DNA from: Aphanomyces cochlioides
Lineage: Eukaryota; Oomycota; Saprolegniomycetes; Saprolegniales; Verrucalvaceae
NCBI GenBank assembly: GCA_019828595.1
Contig: JAHQRK010000056.1
Coordinates: 21,709-85,708 of the forward strand
DNA length: 64,000 nt
Reading direction: 5' to 3'
Shown: positions 11,874-25,058 of the stretch, piece by piece
Numbering within the stretch: the stretch's first letter is position 1
How the letters are laid out: every line of letters starts with the position of its first letter
The notes under the pieces: model-generated
The model's input: only the letters and a program-made list of their open reading frames with translations
Told to the model about the DNA's origin: nothing
Databases searched by the model: none
Program-made: the position numbers and the translations under genes

Positions 11874-14800
11874 CATTCGCATATCGCGTCGGAATTCGCC
11901 TTTCGGAGTCCAAGCCTCTGGCCAGAGTATGGCTTAAAGTGGCAGAAAGGGCTCGTCACCCTACTACACAGTGTGTTGACCGCTTATTCAGCGGCCTTTT
12001 CTGCCCGAGTGAAGCTATCCTAAGACATGCATCTCACCTTGCATCGTGCCATTCATCTCATCTTTGGCAGGTATTATTTTAAATAGTAGGACAATATTTT
12101 CATTTTGTATGTGGAATTGTTTGATTATTAATATTATCGACAACTGGCACGTCCAGCAACATGGGTTACATCGTGACAAAACATGACACCAAGTATTGAG
12201 CAACACACCAAAGAATTGACAACATCACACCAAATGGATATTTGCCATGGATATCATCGGGCAATACAACCTTGAGTGGTCAAATTAGTTGATGTTGGTT
12301 GGAAGTGCTGACTATTACGAACGAACTTGTCTCAAATTACTCTTTTTTTGACTTGGCGTTTGTATGTAAAAAATACTCATTTTTGTACTTGGAATTTGTA
12401 TATAAAAATTACTCTTTTTTTGACTTGGCGTTTGTCCTTCAAAATTACTCTCGTACTTACGTGTTGCGTTAGAGCTTTAAGTAATAGATCACATTGTTTA
12501 ATATCGCTTATTGAACTCGTACATCCAATGAGTTGAAACTTTGATACTGGGTAATACACCTGCTAAGTATTCATGCAACACCCCTTAAGTGATTCATGAT
12601 ACTCGCCGTAGGCCCACTATCAACAGTGGTACTCCATCAAAAAAAGTAGCACCATCAGTTGCAATAGTGGTAACCAACGTTACACATTGTCCCCTTACTG
12701 TAAAAAGTTGAACTATGGGGAGAGGATTTACTCGTCCAAAGTCAATATGAAAATACAGTAAAAACACACGTTTTAGCTGTCCCTGGCTGCTCTATGAAAA
12801 TGTCCGGTATTTCGAGCCAAAAAGGCCCTACTTCGTAACATTCGCATATCGCGTCGGAATTCGCCTTTCGGAGTCCAAGCCTCTGGCCAGAGTATGGCTT
12901 AAAGTGGCAGAAAGGGCTCGTCACCCTACTACACAGTGTGTTGACCGCTTATTCAGCGGCCTTTTCTGCCCGAGTGAAGCTATCCTAAGACATGCATCTC
13001 ACCTTGCATCGTGCCATTCATCTCATCTTTGGCAGGTATTATTTTAAATAGTAGGACAATATTTTCATTTTGTATGTGGAATTGTTTGATTATTAATATT
13101 ATCGACAACTGGCACGTCCAGCAACATGGGTTACATCGTGACAAAACATGACACCAAGTATTGAGCAACACACCAAAGAATTGACAACATCACACCAAAT
13201 GGATATTTGCCATGGATATCATCGGGCAATACAACCTTGAGTGGTCAAATTAGTTGATGTTGGTTGGAAGTGCTGACTATTACGAACGAACTTGTCTCAA
13301 ATTACTCTTTTTTTGACTTGGCGTTTGTATGTAAAAAATACTCATTTTTGTACTTGGAATTTGTATATAAAAATTACTCTTTTTTTGACTTGGCGTTTGT
13401 CCTTCAAAATTACTCTCGTACTTACGTGTTGCGTTAGAGCTTTAAGTAATAGATCACATTGTTTAATATCGCTTATTGAACTCGTACATCCAATGAGTTG
13501 AAACTTTGATACTGGGTAATACACCTGCTAAGTATTCATGCAACACCCCTTAAGTGATTCATGACACTCGCCGTAGGCCCACTATCAACAGTGGTACTCC
13601 ATCAAAAAAAGTAGCACCATCAGTTGCAATAGTGGTAACCAACGTTACACATTGTCCCCTTACTGTAAAAAGTTGAACTATGGGGAGAGGATTTACTCGT
13701 CCAAAGTCAATATGAAAATACAGTAAAAACACACGTTTTAGCTGTCCCTGGCTGCTCTATGAAAATGTCCGGTATTTCGAGCCAAAAAGGCCCTACTTCG
13801 TAACATTCGCATATCGCGTCGGAATTCGCCTTTCGGAGTCCAAGCCTCTGGCCAGAGTATGGCTTAAAGTGGCAGAAAGGGCTCCTCACCCTACTACACA
13901 GTGTGTTGACCGCTTATTCAGCGGCCTTTTCTGCCCGAGTGAAGCTATCCTAAGACATGCATCTCACCTTGCATCGTGCCATTCATCTCATCTTTGGCAG
14001 GTATTATTTTAAATAGTAGGACAATATTTTCATTTTGTATGTGGAATTGTTTGATTATTAATATTATCGACAACTGGCACGTCCAGCAACATGGGTTACA
14101 TCGTGACAAAACATGACACCAAGTATTGAGCAACACACCAAAGAATTGACAACATCACACCAAATGGATATTTGCCATGGATATCATCGGGCAATACAAC
14201 CTTGAGTGGTCAAATTAGTTGATGTTGGTTGGAAGTGCTGACTATTACGAACGAACTTGTCTCAAATTACTCTTTTTTTGACTTGGCGTTTGTATGTAAA
14301 AAATACTCATTTTTGTACTTGGAATTTGTATATAAAAATTACTCTTTTTTTGACTTGGCGTTTGTCCTTCAAAATTACTCTCGTACTTACGTGTTGCGTT
14401 AGAGCTTTAAGTAATAGATCACATTGTTTAATATCGCTTATTGAACTCGTACATCCAATGAGTTGAAACTTTGATACTGGGTAATACACCTGCTAAGTAT
14501 TCATGCAACACCCCTTAAGTGATTCATGATACTCGCCGTAGGCCCACTATCAACAGTGGTACTCCATCAAAAAAAGTAGCACCATCAGTTGCAATAGTGG
14601 TAACCAACGTTACACATTGTCCCCTTACTGTAAAAAGTTGAACTATGGGGAGAGGATTTACTCGTCCAAAGTCAATATGAAAATACAGTAAAAACACACG
14701 TTTTAGCTGTCCCTGGCTGCTCTATGAAAATGTCCGGTATTTCGAGCCAAAAAGGCCCTACTTCGTAACATTCGCATATCGCGTCGGAATTCGCCTTTCG

Positions 14801-16271
14801 GAGTCCAAGCCTCTGGCCAGAGTATGGCTTAAAGTGGCAGAAAGGGCTCCTCACCCTACTACACAGTGTGTTGACCGCTTATTCAGCGGCCTTTTCTGCC
14901 CGAGTGAAGCTATCCTAAGACATGCATCTCACCTTGCATCGTGCCATTCATCTCATCTTTGGCAGGTATTATTTTAAATAGTAGGACAATATTTTCATTT
15001 TGTATGTGGAATTGTTTGATTATTAATATTATCGACAACTGGCACGTCCAGCAACATGGGTTACATCGTGACAAAACATGACACCAAGTATTGAGCAACA
15101 CACCAAAGAATTGACAACATCACACCAAATGGATATTTGCCATGGATATCATCGGGCAATACAACCTTGAGTGGTCAAATTAGTTGATGTTGGTTGGAAG
15201 TGCTGACTATTACGAACGAACTTGTCTCAAATTACTCTTTTTTTGACTTGGCGTTTGTATGTAAAAAATACTCATTTTTGTACTTGGAATTTGTATATAA
15301 AAATTACTCTTTTTTTGACTTGGCGTTTGTCCTTCAAAATTACTCTCGTATTTACGTGTTGCGTTAGAGCTTTAAGTAATAGATCACATTGTTTAATATC
15401 GCTTATTGAACTCGTACATCCAATGAGTTGAAACTTTGATACTGGGTAATACACCTGCTAAGTATTCATGCAACACCCCTTAAGTGATTCATGATACTCG
15501 CCGTAGGCCCACTATCAACAGTGGTACTCCATAAAAAAAAGTAGCACCATCAGTTGCAATAGTGGTAACCAACGTTACACATTGTCCCCTTACTGTAAAA
15601 AGTTGAACTATGGGGAGAGGATTTACTCGTCCAAAGTCAATATGAAAATACAGTAAAAACACACGTTTTAGCTGTCCCTGGCTGCTCTATGAAAATGTCC
15701 GGTATTTCGAGCCAAAAAGGCCCTACTTCGTAACATTCGCATATCGCGTCGGAATTCGCCTTTCGGAGTCCAAGCCTCTGGCCAGAGTATGGCTTAAAGT
15801 GGCAGAAAGGGCTCGTCACCCTACTACACAGTGTGTTGACCGCTTATTCAGCGGCCTTTTCTGCCCGAGTGAAGCTATCCTAAGACATGCATCTCACCTT
15901 GCATCGTGCCATTCATCTCATCTTTGGCAGGTATTATTTTAAATAGTAGGACAATATTTTCATTTTGTATGTGGAATTGTTTGATTATTAATATTATCGA
16001 CAACTGGCACGTCCAGCAACATGGGTTACATCGTGACAAAACATGACACCAAGTATTGAGCAACACACCAACGAATTGACAACATCACACCAAATGGATA
16101 TTTGCCATGGATATCATCGGGCAATACAACCTTGAGTGGTCAAATTAGTTGATGTTGGTTGGAAGTGCTGACTATTACGAACGAACTTGTCTCAAATTAC
16201 TCTTTTTTTGACTTGGCGTTTGTATGTAAAAAATACTCATTTTTGTACTTGGAATTTGTATATAAAAATTA

Positions 16272-16316
16272 CTCTTTTTCACCTGCTACAATACTTGGTG
16301 TCATGTTTTGTCACGA
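16272..16316. other. Orientation switch (inversion junction) inside the satellite
   Basis: Left-block sequence is normal through ACTCTTTTT at 16271-16279, inside the third 36-bp sub-repeat, where the next bases should be TTGACTTGGCG. Instead CACCTGCTA follows at 16280-16288, and from about 16289 the sequence is the reverse complement of the monomer (CAATACTTGGTGTCATG). The 9-bp insert CACCTGCTA matches a stretch found further downstream in the plus-oriented monomer, within TAATACACCTGCTAAGTATT. The junction therefore looks like three pieces joined through short matches, as expected of template switching during replication or repair. An assembly chimera would also put an orientation switch in a near-identical repeat, so the breakpoint needs read support. 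Confidence 0.85.
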
Positions 16317-16415
16317 TGTAACCCATGTTGCTGGACGTGCCAGTTGTCGATAATATTAATAATCAAACAATTCCACATACAAAATGAAAATATTGTCCTA
16401 CTATTTAAAATAATA
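16317..16415 (-). repeat. 99-bp tandem duplication, copy 1
   Basis: The segment running from TGTAACCCATGTTGCTGG to TTTAAAATAATA occurs twice in immediate succession, here and at 16416-16514. The copies look identical and are offset by exactly 99 bp. No other monomer in the window carries this duplication. It begins about 28 bp after the orientation switch, so it probably arose in the same rearrangement. Because 99 is a multiple of three, chance open frames crossing it are lengthened rather than broken. Confidence 0.95.
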
Positions 16416-16514
16416 TGTAACCCATGTTGCTGGACGTGCCAGTTGTCGATAATATTAATAATCAAACAATTCCACATACAAAATGAAAATATTGTCCTAC
16501 TATTTAAAATAATA
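16416..16514 (-). repeat. 99-bp tandem duplication, copy 2
   Basis: Second copy of the junction-proximal duplication. After it the sequence continues as a normal inverted monomer (CCTGCCAAAGATGAG). The duplication joint at 16415/16416 reads AATAATA then TGTAACCC, and shows no obvious added bases. Confidence 0.95.
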
Positions 16515-19500
16515 CCTGCCAAAGATGAGATGAATGGCACGATGCAAGGTGAGATGCATGTCTTAGGATAGCTTCACTCGGGCAGAAAAGGCCGCTGAAT
16601 AAGCGGTCAACACACTGTGTAGTAGGGTGACGAGCCCTTTCTGCCACTTTAAGCCATACTCTGGCCAGAGGCTTGGACTCCGAAAGGCGAATTCCGACGC
16701 GATATGCGAATGTTACGAAGTAGGGCCTTTTTGGCTCGAAATACCGGACATTTTCATAGAGCAGCCAGGGACAGCTAAAACGTGTGTTTTTACTGTATTT
16801 TCATATTGACTTTGGACGAGTAAATCCTCTCCCCATAGTTCAACTTTTTACAGTAAGGGGACAATGTGTAACGTTGGTTACCACTATTGCAACTGATGGT
16901 GCTACTTTTTTTGATGGAGTACCACTGTTGATAGTGGGCCTACGGCGAGTATCATGAATCACTTAAGGGGTGTTGCATGAATACTTAGCAGGTGTATTAC
17001 CCAGTATCAAAGTTTCAACTCATTGGATGTACGAGTTCAATAAGCGATATTAAACAATGTGATCTATTACTTAAAGCTCTAACGCAACACGTAAGTACGA
17101 GAGTAATTTTGAAGGACAAACGCCAAGTCAAAAAAAGAGTAATTTTTATATACAAATTCCAAGTACAAAAATGAGTATTTTTTACATACAAACGCCAAGT
17201 CAAAAAAAGAGTAATTTGAGACAAGTTCGTTCGTAATAGTCAGCACTTCCAACCAACATCAACTAATTTGACCACTCAAGGTTGTATTGCCCGATGATAT
17301 CCATGGCAAATATCCATTTGGTGTGATGTTGTCAATTCTTTGGTGTGTTGCTCAATACTTGGTGTCATGTTTTGTCACGATGTAACCCATGTTGCTGGAC
17401 GTGCCAGTTGTCGATAATATTAATAATCAAACAATTCCACATACAAAATGAAAATATTGTCCTACTATTTAAAATAATACCTGCCAAAGATGAGATGAAT
17501 GGCACGATGCAAGGTGAGATGCATGTCTTAGGATAGCTTCACTCGGGCAGAAAAGGCCGCTGAATAAGCGGTCAACACACTGTGTAGTAGGGTGACGAGC
17601 CCTTTCTGCCACTTTAAGCCATACTCTGGCCAGAGGCTTGGACTCCGAAAGGCGAATTCCGACGCGATATGCGAATGTTACGAAGTAGGGCCTTTTTGGC
17701 TCGAAATACCGGACATTTTCATAGAGCAGCCAGGGACAGCTAAAACGTGTGTTTTTACTGTATTTTCATATTGACTTTGGACGAGTAAATCCTCTCCCCA
17801 TGGTTCAACTTTTTACAGTAAGGGGACAATGTGTAACGTTGGTTACCACTATTGCAACTGATGGTGCTACTTTTTTGATGGAGTACCACTGTTGATAGTG
17901 GGCCTACGGCGAGTATCATGAATCACTTAAGGGGTGTTGCATGAATACTTAGCAGGTGTATTACCCAGTATCAAAGTTTCAACTCATTGGATGTACGAGT
18001 TCAATAAGCGATATTAAACAATGTGATCTATTACTTAAAGCTCTAACGCAACACGTAAGTACGAGAGTAATTTTGAAGGACAAACGCCAAGTCAAAAAAA
18101 GAGTAATTTTTATATACAAATTCCAAGTACAAAAATGAGTATTTTTTACATACAAACGCCAAGTCAAAAAAAGAGTAATTTGAGACAAGTTCGTTCGTAA
18201 TAGTCAGCACTTCCAACCAACATCAACTAATTTGACCACTCAAGGTTGTATTGCCCGATGATATCCATGGCAAATATCCATTTGGTGTGATGTTGTCAAT
18301 TCTTTGGTGTGTTGCTCAATACTTGGTGTCATGTTTTGTCACGATGTAACCCATGTTGCTGGACGTGCCAGTTGTCGATAATATTAATAATCAAACAATT
18401 CCACATACAAAATGAAAATATTGTCCTACTATTTAAAATAATACCTGCCAAAGATGAGATGAATGGCACGATGCAAGGTGAGATGCATGTCTTAGGATAG
18501 CTTCACTCGGGCAGAAAAGGCCGCTGAATAAGCGGTCAACACACTGTGTAGTAGGGTGACGAGCCCTTTCTGCCACTTTAAGCCATACTCTGGCCAGAGG
18601 CTTGGACTCCGAAAGGCGAATTCCGACGCGATATGCGAATGTTACGAAGTAGGGCCTTTTTGGCTCGAAATACCGGACATTTTCATAGAGCAGCCAGGGA
18701 CAGCTAAAACGTGTGTTTTTACTGTATTTTCATATTGACTTTGGACGAGTAAATCCTCTCCCCATAGTTCAACTTTTTACAGTAAGGGGACAATGTGTAA
18801 CGTTGGTTACCACTATTGCAACTGATGGTGCTACTTTTTTGATGGAGTACCACTGTTGATAGTGGGCCTACGGCGAGTATCATGAATCACTTAAGGGGTG
18901 TTGCATGAATACTTAGCAGGTGTATTACCCAGTATCAAAGTTTCAACTCATTGGATGTACGAGTTCAATAAGCGATATTAAACAATGTGATCTATTACTT
19001 AAAGCTCTAACGCAACACGTAAGTACGAGAGTAATTTTGAAGGACAAACGCCAAGTCAAAAAAAGAGTAATTTTTATATACAAATTCCAAGTACAAAAAT
19101 GAGTATTTTTTACATACAAACGCCAAGTCAAAAAAAGAGTAATTTGAGACAAGTTCGTTCGTAATAGTCAGCACTTCCAACCAACATCAACTAATTTGAC
19201 CACTCAAGGTTGTATTGCCCGATGATATCCATGGCAAATATCCATTTGGTGTGATGTTGTCAATTCTTTGGTGTGTTGCTCAATACTTGGTGTCATGTTT
19301 TGTCACGATGTAACCCATGTTGCTGGACGTGCCAGTTGTCGATAATATTAATAATCAAACAATTCCACATACAAAATGAAAATATTGTCCTACTATTTAA
19401 AATAATACCTGCCAAAGATGAGATGAATGGCACGATGCAAGGTGAGATGCATGTCTTAGGATAGCTTCACTCGGGCAGAAAAGGCCGCTGAATAAGCGGT

Positions 19501-22500
19501 CAACACACTGTGTAGTAGGGTGAGGAGCCCTTTCTGCCACTTTAAGCCATACTCTGGCCAGAGGCTTGGACTCCGAAAGGCGAATTCCGACGCGATATGC
19601 GAATGTTACGAAGTAGGGCCTTTTTGGCTCGAAATACCGGACATTTTCATAGAGCAGCCAGGGACAGCTAAAACGTGTGTTTTTACTGTATTTTCATATT
19701 GACTTTGGACGAGTAAATCCTCTCCCCATAGTTCAACTTTTTACAGTAAGGGGACAATGTGTAACGTTGGTTACCACTATTGCAACTGATGGTGCTACTT
19801 TTTTTTATGGAGTACCACTGTTGATAGTGGGCCTACGGCGAGTATCATGAATCACTTAAGGGGTGTTGCATGAATACTTAGCAGGTGTATTACCCAGTAT
19901 CAAAGTTTCAACTCATTGGATGTACGAGTTCAATAAGCGATATTAAACAATGTGATCTATTACTTAAAGCTCTAACGCAACACGTAAGTACGAGAGTAAT
20001 TTTGAAGGACAAACGCCAAGTCAAAAAAAGAGTAATTTTTATATACAAATTCCAAGTACAAAAATGAGTATTTTTTACATACAAACGCCAAGTCAAAAAA
20101 AGAGTAATTTGAGACAAGTTCGTTCGTAATAGTCAGCACTTCCAACCAACATCAACTAATTTGACCACTCAAGGTTGTATTGCCCGATGATATCCATGGC
20201 AAATATCCATTTGGTGTGATGTTGTCAATTCTTTGGTGTGTTGCTCAATACTTGGTGTCATGTTTTGTCACGATGTAACCCATGTTGCTGGACGTGCCAG
20301 TTGTCGATAATATTAATAATCAAACAATTCCACATACAAAATGAAAATATTGTCCTACTATTTAAAATAATACCTGCCAAAGATGAGATGAATGGCACGA
20401 TGCAAGGTGAGATGCATGTCTTAGGATAGCTTCACTCGGGCAGAAAAGGCCGCTGAATAAGCGGTCAACACACTGTGTAGTAGGGTGACGAGCCCTTTCT
20501 GCCACTTTAAGCCATACTCTGGCCAGAGGCTTGGACTCCGAAAGGCGAATTCCGACGCGATATGCGAATGTTACGAAGTAGGGCCTTTTTGGCTCGAAAT
20601 ACCGGACATTTTCATAGAGCAGCCAGGGACAGCTAAAACGTGTGTTTTTACTGTATTTTCATATTGACTTTGGACGAGTAAATCCTCTCCCCATAGTTCA
20701 ACTTTTTACAGTAAGGGGACAATGTGTAACGTTGGTTACCACTATTGCAACTGATGGTGCTACTTTTTTTTATGGAGTACCACTGTTGATAGTGGGCCTA
20801 CGGCGAGTATCATGAATCACTTAAGGGGTGTTGCATGAATACTTAGCAGGTGTATTACCCAGTATCAAAGTTTCAACTCATTGGATGTACGAGTTCAATA
20901 AGCGATATTAAACAATGTGATCTATTACTTAAAGCTCTAACGCAACACGTAAGTACGAGAGTAATTTTGAAGGACAAACGCCAAGTCAAAAAAAGAGTAA
21001 TTTTTATATACAAATTCCAAGTACAAAAATGAGTCATTTTTACATACAAACGCCAAGTCAAAAAAAGAGTAATTTGAGACAAGTTCGTTCGTAATAGTCA
21101 GCACTTCCAACCAACATCAACTAATTTGACCACTCAAGGTTGTATTGCCCGATGATATCCATGGCAAATATCCATTTGGTGTGATGTTGTCAATTCGTTG
21201 GTGTGTTGCTCAATACTTGGTGTCATGTTTTGTCACGATGTAACCCATGTTGCTGGACGTGCCAGTTGTCGATAATATTAATAATCAAACAATTCCACAT
21301 ACAAAATGAAAATATTGTCCTACTATTTAAAATAATACCTGCCAAAGATGAGATGAATGGCACGATGCAAGGTGAGATGCATGTCTTAGGATAGCTTCAC
21401 TCGGGCAGAAAAGGCCGCTGAATAAGCGGTCAACACACTGTGTAGTAGGGTGACGAGCCCTTTCTGCCACTTTAAGCCATACTCTGGCCAGAGGCTTGGA
21501 CTCCGAAAGGCGAATTCCGACGCGATATGCGAATGTTACGAAGTAGGGCCTTTTTGGCTCGAAATACCGGACATTTTCATAGAGCAGCCAGGGACAGCTA
21601 AAACGTGTGTTTTTACTGTATTTTCATATTGACTTTGGACGAGTAAATCCTCTCCCCATAGTTCAACTTTTTACAGTAAGGGGACAATGTGTAACGTTGG
21701 TTACCACTATTGCAACTGATGGTGCTACTTTTTTTGATGGAGTACCACTGTTGATAGTGGGCCTACGGCGAGTATCATGAATCACTTAAGGGGTGTTGCA
21801 TGAATACTTAGCAGGTGTATTACCCAGTATCAAAGTTTCAACTCATTGGATGTACGAGTTCAATAAGCGATATTAAACAATGTGATCTATTACTTAAAGC
21901 TCTAACGCAACACGTAAGTACGAGAGTAATTTTGAAGGACAAACGCCAAGTCAAAAAAAGAGTAATTTTTATATACAAATTCCAAGTACAAAAATGAGTA
22001 TTTTTTACATACAAACGCCAAGTCAAAAAAAGAGTAATTTGAGACAAGTTCGTTCGTAATAGTCAGCACTTCCAACCAACATCAACTAATTTGACCACTC
22101 AAGGTTGTATTGCCCGATGATATCCATGGCAAATATCCATTTGGTGTGATGTTGTCAATTCTTTGGTGTGTTGCTCAATACTTGGTGTCATGTTTTGTCA
22201 CGATGTAACCCATGTTGCTGGACGTGCCAGTTGTCGATAATATTAATAATCAAACAATTCCACATACAAAATGAAAATATTGTCCTACTATTTAAAATAA
22301 TACCTGCCAAAGATGAGATGAATGGCACGATGCAAGGTGAGATGCATGTCTTAGGATAGCTTCACTCGGGCAGAAAAGGCCGCTGAATAAGCGGTCAACA
22401 CACTGTGTAGTAGGGTGAGGAGCCCTTTCTGCCACTTTAAGCCATACTCTGGCCAGAGGCTTGGACTCCGAAAGGCGAATTCCGACGCGATATGCGAATG

Positions 22501-22678
22501 TTACGAAGTAGGGCCTTTTTGGCTCGAAATACCGGACATTTTCATAGAGCAGCCAGGGACAGCTAAAACGTGTGTTTTTACTGTATTTTCATATTGACTT
22601 TGGACGAGTAAATCCTCTCCCCATAGTTCAACTTTTTACAGTAAGGGGACAATGTGTAACGTTGGTTACCACTATTGC

Positions 22679-23640
22679 AACTGATGGTGCTACTTTTTTT
22701 GATGGAGTACCACTGTTGATAGTGGGCCTACGGCGAGTATCATGAATCACTTAAGGGGTGTTGCATGAATACTTAGCAGGTGTATTACCCAGTATCAAAG
22801 TTTCAACTCATTGGATGTACGAGTTCAATAAGCGATATTAAACAATGTGATCTATTACTTAAAGCTAAACAACACGTAAGTACGAGAGTAATTTTGAAGG
22901 ACAAACGCCAAGTCAAAAAAAGAGTAATTTTTATATACAAATTCCAAGTACAAAAATGAGTATTTTTTACATACAAACGCCAAGTCAAAAAAAGAGTAAT
23001 TTGAGACAAGTTCGTTCGTAATAGTCAGCACTTCCAACCAACATCAACTAATTTGACCACTCAAGGTTGTATTGCCCGATGATATCCATGGCAAATATCC
23101 ATTTGGTGTGATGTTGTCAATTCGTTGGTGTGTTGCTCAATACTTGGTGTCATGTTTTGTCACGATGTAACCCATGTTGCTGGACGTGCCAGTTGTCGAT
23201 AATATTAATAATCAAACAATTCCACATACAAAATGAAAATATTGTCCTACTATTTAAAATAATACCTGCCAAAGATGAGATGAATGGCACGATGCAAGGT
23301 GAGATGCATGTCTTAGGATAGCTTCACTCGGGCAGAAAAGGCCGCTGAATAAGCGGTCAACACACTGTGTAGTAGGGTGACGAGCCCTTTCTGCCACTTT
23401 AAGCCATACTCTGGCCAGAGGCTTGGACTCCGAAAGGCGAATTCCGACGCGATATGCGAATGTTACGAAGTAGGGCCTTTTTGGCTCGAAATACCGGACA
23501 TTTTCATAGAGCAGCCAGGGACAGCTAAAACGTGTGTTTTTACTGTATTTTCATATTGACTTTGGACGAGTAAATCCTCTCCCCATAGTTCAACTTTTTA
23601 CAGTAAGGGGACAATGTGTAACGTTGGTTACCACTATTGC
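22679..23640 (-). repeat. Variant monomer with a private 3-bp loss
   Basis: At 22864-22871 the usual AAAGCTCTAACGCAACACG reads AAAGCTAAACAACACG, a loss of three bases with a small rearrangement. This monomer is 962 bp. The change is private to one copy, so it arose after the last homogenisation here or is a sequence error. Confidence 0.7.
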
Positions 23641-25058
23641 AACTGATGGTGCTACTTTTTTTGATGGAGTACCACTGTTGATAGTGGGCCTACGGCGAGT
23701 ATCATGAATCACTTAAGGGGTGTTGCATGAATACTTAGCAGGTGTATTACCCAGTATCAAAGTTTCAACTCATTGGATGTACGAGTTCAATAAGCGATAT
23801 TAAACAATGTGATCTATTACTTAAAGCTCTAACGCAACACGTAAATACGAGAGTAATTTTGAAGGACAAACGCCAAGTCAAAAAAAGAGTAATTTTTATA
23901 TACAAATTCCAAGTACAAAAATGAGTCATTTTTACATACAAACGCCAAGTAAAAAAAGAGTAATTTGAGACAAGTTCGTTCGTAATAGTCAGCACTTCCA
24001 ACCAACATCAACTAATTTGACCACTCAAGGTTGTATTGCCCGATGATATCCATGGCAAATATCCATTTGGTGTGATGTTGTCAATTCGTTGGTGTGTTGC
24101 TCAATACTTGGTGTCATGTTTTGTCACGATGTAACCCATGTTGCTGGACGTGCCAGTTGTCGATAATATTAATAATCAAACAATTCCACATACAAAATGA
24201 AAATATTGTCCTACTATTTAAAATAATACCTGCCAAAGATGAGATGAATGGCACGATGCAAGGTGAGATGCATGTCTTAGGATAGCTTCACTCGGGCAGA
24301 AAAGGCCGCTGAATAAGCGGTCAACACACTGTGTAGTAGGGTGACGAGCCCTTTCTGCCACTTTAAGCCATACTCTGGCCAGAGGCTTGGACTCCGAAAG
24401 GCGAATTCCGACGCGATATGCGAATGTTACGAAGTAGGGCCTTTTTGGCTCGAAATACCGGACATTTTCATAGAGCAGCCAGGGACAGCTAAAACGTGTG
24501 TTTTTACTGTATTTTCATATTGACTTTGGACGAGTAAATCCTCTCCCCATAGTTCAACTTTTTACAGTAAGGGGACAATGTGTAACGTTGGTTACCACTA
24601 TTGCAACTGATGGTGCTACTTTTTTTGATGGAGTACCACTGTTGATAGTGGGCCTACGGCGAGTATCATGAATCACTTAAGGGGTGTTGCATGAATACTT
24701 AGCAGGTGTATTACCCAGTATCAAAGTTTCAACTCATTGGATGTACGAGTTCAATAAGCGATATTAAACAATGTGATCTATTACTTAAAGCTCTAACGCA
24801 ACACGTAAATACGAGAGTAATTTTGAAGGACAAACGCCAAGTCAAAAAAAGAGTAATTTTTATATACAAATTCCAAGTACAAAAATGAGTCATTTTTACA
24901 TACAAACGCCAAGTCAAAAAAAGAGTAATTTGAGACAAGTTCGTTCGTAATAGTCAGCACTTCCAACCAACATCAACTAATTTGACCACTCAAGGTTGTA
25001 TTGCCCGATGATATCCATGGCAAATATCCATTTGGTGTGATGTTGTCAATTCGTTGGT

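Larger units (their letters stand above)
1..16279 (+). repeat. Satellite array, left block (plus orientation)
   Basis: Head-to-tail tandem array of one monomer. Taking the phase that begins GCAATAGTGGTAACC, monomers start at 1, 983, 1947, 2929, 3911, 4875, 5840, 6821, 7785, 8767, 9749, 10730, 11697, 12661, 13626, 14591 and 15556; the last is cut to 724 bp at the orientation switch. Lengths are 981-982 bp (long form, monomers 1, 3, 4, 7, 9, 10, 11) or 964-967 bp (short form, the rest), set mainly by one 17-bp indel. Copies are otherwise nearly identical, differing by scattered single-base changes and T-run lengths. The five complete monomers next to the switch (10730-15555) and the truncated one after them are all short, while long and short alternate further left. 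Plus is defined here as the strand carrying the transposase-like open frame. The array continues beyond the left edge. The family is not recognised by name; a eukaryotic satellite is the only reading I can support. Confidence 0.97.

Noticed and set aside
16720..16750. RNA polymerase III B-box-like motif (GGCTCGAAATACC) suggesting a tRNA-derived origin
   Set aside because: Only a partial B-box match, with no convincing A-box at the right distance and no tRNA fold.
17798..17803. Extra CCATGG created by an A-to-G change in one monomer as a functional site or start codon
   Set aside because: A private substitution with no open frame of note behind it.
12661..19783. Large palindrome produced by recent fold-back duplication
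   Set aside because: Variant order is not mirror-symmetric about the switch, and the arms do not pair copy for copy.
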